From Pelagophyceae sp. CCMP2097 (Eukaryota > Sar > Pelagophyceae): a DNA stretch of 64,000 nucleotides. Shown here piece after piece: positions 60,936-64,000 of the stretch. The notes beneath the pieces were generated by a model. It saw only the letters and a program-made list of their open reading frames with translations. It was not told the origin of the DNA and made no database searches. The stretch spans positions 330,568 to 394,567 of the forward strand of contig MU657180.1 of the NCBI GenBank assembly GCA_026770575.1, read 5' to 3'. Position numbers and translations under genes: made by a program. The stretch's first letter is position 1. The number at the start of each line of letters is the position of its first letter.

Positions 60936-62710
60936 ATGCGGCGCCGCGGCGACGGCAAACGAAAAGCGGACGGCGTCTACTGCGCTCTGTTCGCGCTCAT
61001 CTGTGTCGTGGCGGTCATCTTCATGGCGGAGTTTCACTACTTTAACGGCGAGGGTGCGACCCGCCACGGCCTCCGGCGGCCGGCGTTTGCGCGCCGCGGC
61101 GACGGCGTGCGCGTGGGCCAAAAGCCGATCTGGGACGTGGGCCTGCTCTCTGCGCCTTTAGACTACGCCGACCCGCTTCCACCGGCGGTGCAAGCTTTTA
61201 GGGAAGGCAAGGTGGACTGGCACGATTCCCTCCCGAAACATTCGTCGCTCTGGCAGCGCTTTGGCGGTTCGAAAGACGCTCAATTCAACTTCATGCAGCT
61301 CGTGCTGAAGGAAGAAGCGATGACGGATTACCTCACTCAATTTGCCGAAGGGGGGTTACGGGGGCTCTACGGCAAGGACCACGGTATCCTGAGTAATTAC
61401 ACCGGGTGCAACCTCCTCCAAGACGCCTGCAACGTCCACGCCGCGGAGACGTGCGCATCCGATTCGTTTTGCGCCTGGAATCGTGGCGCGTGCGCCGAAA
61501 AGCCGATGGTCGACGACTCGGAGGCTCTGCGTCTCGCCTTTGCAAAGTGCAAGGCCCCGCACTTGCTCGTCGGCGACGCATTCTTGCCCGTGGCGGACGC
61601 CCACGCGAAGCGCGTCGCCGCCCGAAAAGGGGAGAATTCGACGGAGGTGAACGCGACTTTTGAACCGCTGTGCACAAACTTTATCGATGAGTCAGTCTTC
61701 GCACTCCAAGTACCCCCAGACCCGGCGGCCATGTTCTTCCACTGGTGAGCGCCGCTGAGTCGCGCGGTTTGCATACGTGATGACTTAGGTGGCACTTCTT
61801 CGCAGGTGTTCACGCAGACTTCGCCCGCCGCCAAAAGGCGATCACCGGCCATCTCAGGACGCAGGTGCTGGTGCGCGAGCCCGTGGAGAACACGCAGTTC
61901 TTCCACTACTTTGGCCTCATCTCGAAGAGTTGCTGGCGCCGGCCGCGAGACGTGCCAAAGGGCACGTGCTTTTGCGGCGCGCCGCCGAAACAGACGTTGG
62001 TCGACTCGCCGACGGAAAACGCCAGACTCCTCGACGTCTTAGTCGACCGCTTCGGCTTGCGTCTCCAGCCAAAGCCCGAGGCGATTCGAGTGGGCATCAT
62101 CTCCCGACGGAGGAAGAGGTTCCTCCTCAACGAACATGCCTTGGTTCGGGCATGCCTCGACCTCGGTTTCGAGGTTGTTCTGCTGCCCCTTGAGACGATG
62201 ACGTTGTACGAGCAGCTGGCGGCTTTAAGGGCGACGACGGTGTTGGTGGGGGTGCACGGGTCGGGTCTGAACAACGCCATATTCCTCCCTCCGGGCGCCG
62301 CCGTGCTCCAGCTGCTGCCCTTTGGCCTTTCCTACCGCGGCGCGTTTCAAAGGAACGCGGAACAAGCCGACGTCGAGTACGCCGAGTGGCAGCTGCAAGA
62401 CTCTGCAAAGTCTGTTTTTCATTGGGAGTTCCTCGGGGAGCGCCGGTTTGCATCGGGCAAAGCCGCCATCCTGGCGAAGCCGTCGCCCCTCGGCGGCCAA
62501 GAGGTCTACACGTTTTGGATCAACCAAGACATGATCGTGCCCTTGGACGAGTTCAACAAGGCTCTGCTCGACGCCATCGAAAAGTCGCCTCTGAATTCCG
62601 TCATCGCAAACACGCCAACCGGCCAAGACGTCAACCACACACACGTCGCCTTGCTCGTCGAATCGAAAAGGCGGGCGAGGAGCAAGCGCGGCTACAAGCC
62701 TAAAACGTAA
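60936..62710 (+). CDS. GT61-family glycosyltransferase, type II membrane protein
   Basis: Two exons (60936-61744 and 61789-62710) encode 576 residues. The N-terminus MRRRGDGKRKADGVYCALFA continues LICVVAVIFMAEF, a cytosolic basic tail and signal anchor of Golgi type. A stem and a Cys-rich part follow (NYTGCNLLQDACNVHAAETC, then ASDSFCAWNRGACAEKP). The catalytic domain includes AMFFHWWHFFAGVHADFARR across the splice, IRVGIISRRRKRFLLNEHAL, LGFEVVLLPLETMTLYEQLA and TTVLVGVHGSGLNNAIFLPP, with GAAVLQLLPFGLSYRG. The HGSGLNN-PPG block is the GT61 (DUF563; EOGT, POMGNT2, plant xylan arabinosyltransferase) signature. It would transfer a sugar in the ER or Golgi lumen. Donor and acceptor cannot be told. 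It ends YKPKT. Confidence 0.88.
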
Positions 62711-62791
62711 AGCCGGAGAACGTAGGAATCCTAAAGCCTAAAACGTAAAGCCTAAAACGTAAAGCCTAAAACGTAAAGCCTAAAACGTAAA
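62698..62791. repeat. 14-bp tandem repeat copied from the GT61 stop region
   Basis: GCCTAAAACGTAAA occurs once at 62698-62711, where it contains the last codons and the TAA stop. It then occurs four times exactly in tandem at 62736-62791. Both blocks are followed by GCCGGAGAAC. No gene is evident in the following 62798-63112. Confidence 0.95.
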
Positions 62792-63112
62792 GCCGGAGAA
62801 CCAACGCCCCACTCTTCGGGCGCCGGCGCTCTTCGGGATGATTTGGGAGAAGCCGCAGTGAGGGCCCGGGAGCCGCCCGAATGCGCCCGAATTCGTCTGC
62901 TTGAAAGGAGGAGTCCTCGCGCTCGAGGTCCCCGCAGCAGGCGAGATGGACGCCTCCCACGCGGCGCGGGCCGTCGCGACGCGCCATCGACGGCGGCCCT
63001 CGCCGTGTTTGAACTGAGCGACCTCCTCGCGCTTATCCCGCGGCTGGCGGCCTCAGCGCGCTCTTCGCGACCCCACGTCAAATAGCGAAGACAAGCTTCG
63101 GATAGGCAAACT

Positions 63113-64000
63113 TTATTGCGGGCAGGACTTCGGCCTCGTCGCGGGCGCACGCACGTTCTTGCCGCTGCGGATGAAGGCGAGCTCAGCTCGGAGCGCGCTC
63201 GACGTCGCGCGCGGCGAGCTCCGCTCCGTCGCTTGCAGCGAGCTCGGCCGCGTCGCGGCGCTCGCCCTCGAGCACGGCCTCCGCCTAGCCGCGCGGGGAG
63301 CCAGCGCCGGAGCTCGCGCCCAGGGCCGCGGATTCCCGAGGCGCCATCGGCAATGGCTGCTCAGCCGCGCTTTGCACCGGCGCGGTCCAGGACGAAGATG
63401 CCGGCCGTCGTCGAGGTGGCCACGACGAGCGTGCCGAGGCGCTGCGCGTCGACGCACGTGAAGCCAGTGGTGCTATGGTGCGTGAAGACGTAGCCGCTCG
63501 CGGCGTCGTGCAGCAGCAGCCGCACTGCGCCGTCGTTGTCGCCGTCATCCCACGTCGTCGATTCGTAGTCGCTCGCGGCGTCGTGCAGCCACAGCGCGCC
63601 AACACTGCTCGTCGTCAAGAGCCCTGGCTGCCCCTGCTCGGACGCGACGAGGCCGATGCCGTCGATATTTTTGCCCGGGCGGCGGATCTGGCGCGCCTCG
63701 CCGTTTTCGACGTTGACGATCGCGACGGAGCATCTGCTTTCGGTCTCACAATGAAAGGTTTGCACGTCGACAAGGACGTGCGAGGCGTCGAACCACCGCG
63801 CAAAGCGGTAGCCGTGGAACGGAATCTTGTAGAGGCAGTGGCCCGTGCGCGCGTCCCAGACGTCCGTCTTCCAGTTATTCGCGGTGAGGGCGAGGCCCGC
63901 GGCGTTCACGTCGCAGCCGCGGAACCTTGGGTCGGGGTCCGAGGCCCTGTACCGCGCGAGCGGAAACCGTAGCCGCCGCCACGCGTCCCCCCTCGAAGGC
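63113..64000 (-). CDS. WD/beta-propeller protein, C-terminal part (cut by the window edge)
   Basis: The frame enters from the right edge and reads, from about 63955 down, PRFRGCDVNAAGLALTANNW, KTDVWDARTGHCLYKIPFHG, YRFARWFDASHVLVDVQTFH, VAIVNVENGEARQIRRPG, GLLTTSSVGALWLHDAASDY, GYVFTHHSTTGFTCVDAQRL and GTLVVATSTTAGIFVLDRAG. These are propeller blades with WD-like ends. HDAAS(D/G)Y occurs twice, an internal duplication. After about 63375 the frame changes, so an intron is likely. The last exon appears to end ELAFIRSGKNVRAPATRPKS at a TAA (63113-63115) that overlaps an AATAAA polyadenylation-type signal. The function is unknown. Confidence 0.65.

Noticed and set aside
1..64000. tRNA, rRNA or organellar genes
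   Set aside because: I looked for T-loop (GTTCGANTC) and rRNA-like strings and saw none that I could fold or support by eye. A tRNA covariance search would decide this.

Overview
This is nuclear DNA from a GC-rich unicellular eukaryote. The gene set (BEACH-WD40, ENY2, TIM10, MOG1, ArfGAP, type 1 methionine aminopeptidase, GT61 and TMEM107-like proteins), the many 42-140 bp spliceosomal introns and the Ala/Arg-rich low-complexity proteins all point that way. The style (very high GC, compact genes, introns often ending in GTAG, RING-Sel1 and LRR proteins, CAGA microsatellite repeats) resembles a stramenopile alga, most likely a pelagophyte such as Aureococcus. That placement is an inference and was not tested by any search. 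Two runs of N (22237-22341 and 46301-46400) mark a draft scaffold.

Layout. 1-2700: a dispersed repeat, a small coiled-coil ORF and a weakly supported stretch. 2728-11829 (minus): one large multi-exon BEACH-WD40 gene. 12032-19345 (plus): a small secreted or membrane protein, a long coiled-coil protein with 21-residue repeats, and an LRR protein. 19481-21702 (minus): an EF-hand plus P-loop kinase of the zeta-toxin-like fold. 21.7-22.6 kb: AT-richer repeats around a gap. 22702-28650 (plus): a histidine phosphatase, then the most unusual gene here, a predicted secreted tandem PstS-like phosphate-binding region joined through one membrane segment to a glutaminase domain. 29-39.5 kb: a dense block of housekeeping genes (cytochrome b5, ArfGAP, MOG1, a Rossmann-like unknown, RING-Sel1, a 2OG-Fe(II) oxygenase, TIM10, methionine aminopeptidase 1). 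39720-44810 (minus): a 1,696-residue Ala-rich protein with TPRs. 45-48.1 kb: a segment bounded by a 24-bp inverted repeat that holds a broken zinc-motif ORF and an AT-richer tract. 48.4-55.3 kb: TPR, Sec14-like, glycosidase-like and multi-pass membrane proteins. 55.9-56.8 kb: a minisatellite and a second dispersed repeat. 56.9-62.7 kb: an unknown protein with SUMO-type motifs, ENY2 with five introns, a TMEM107-like protein and a GT61 glycosyltransferase. The right edge cuts a WD/beta-propeller gene.

There are no operons. Genes lie on both strands with gaps usually of 0.1-0.5 kb. Exon junctions below were set by eye from frame continuity, GT/GC-AG borders and family conservation. Where the frame and borders did not resolve, the entry says so.
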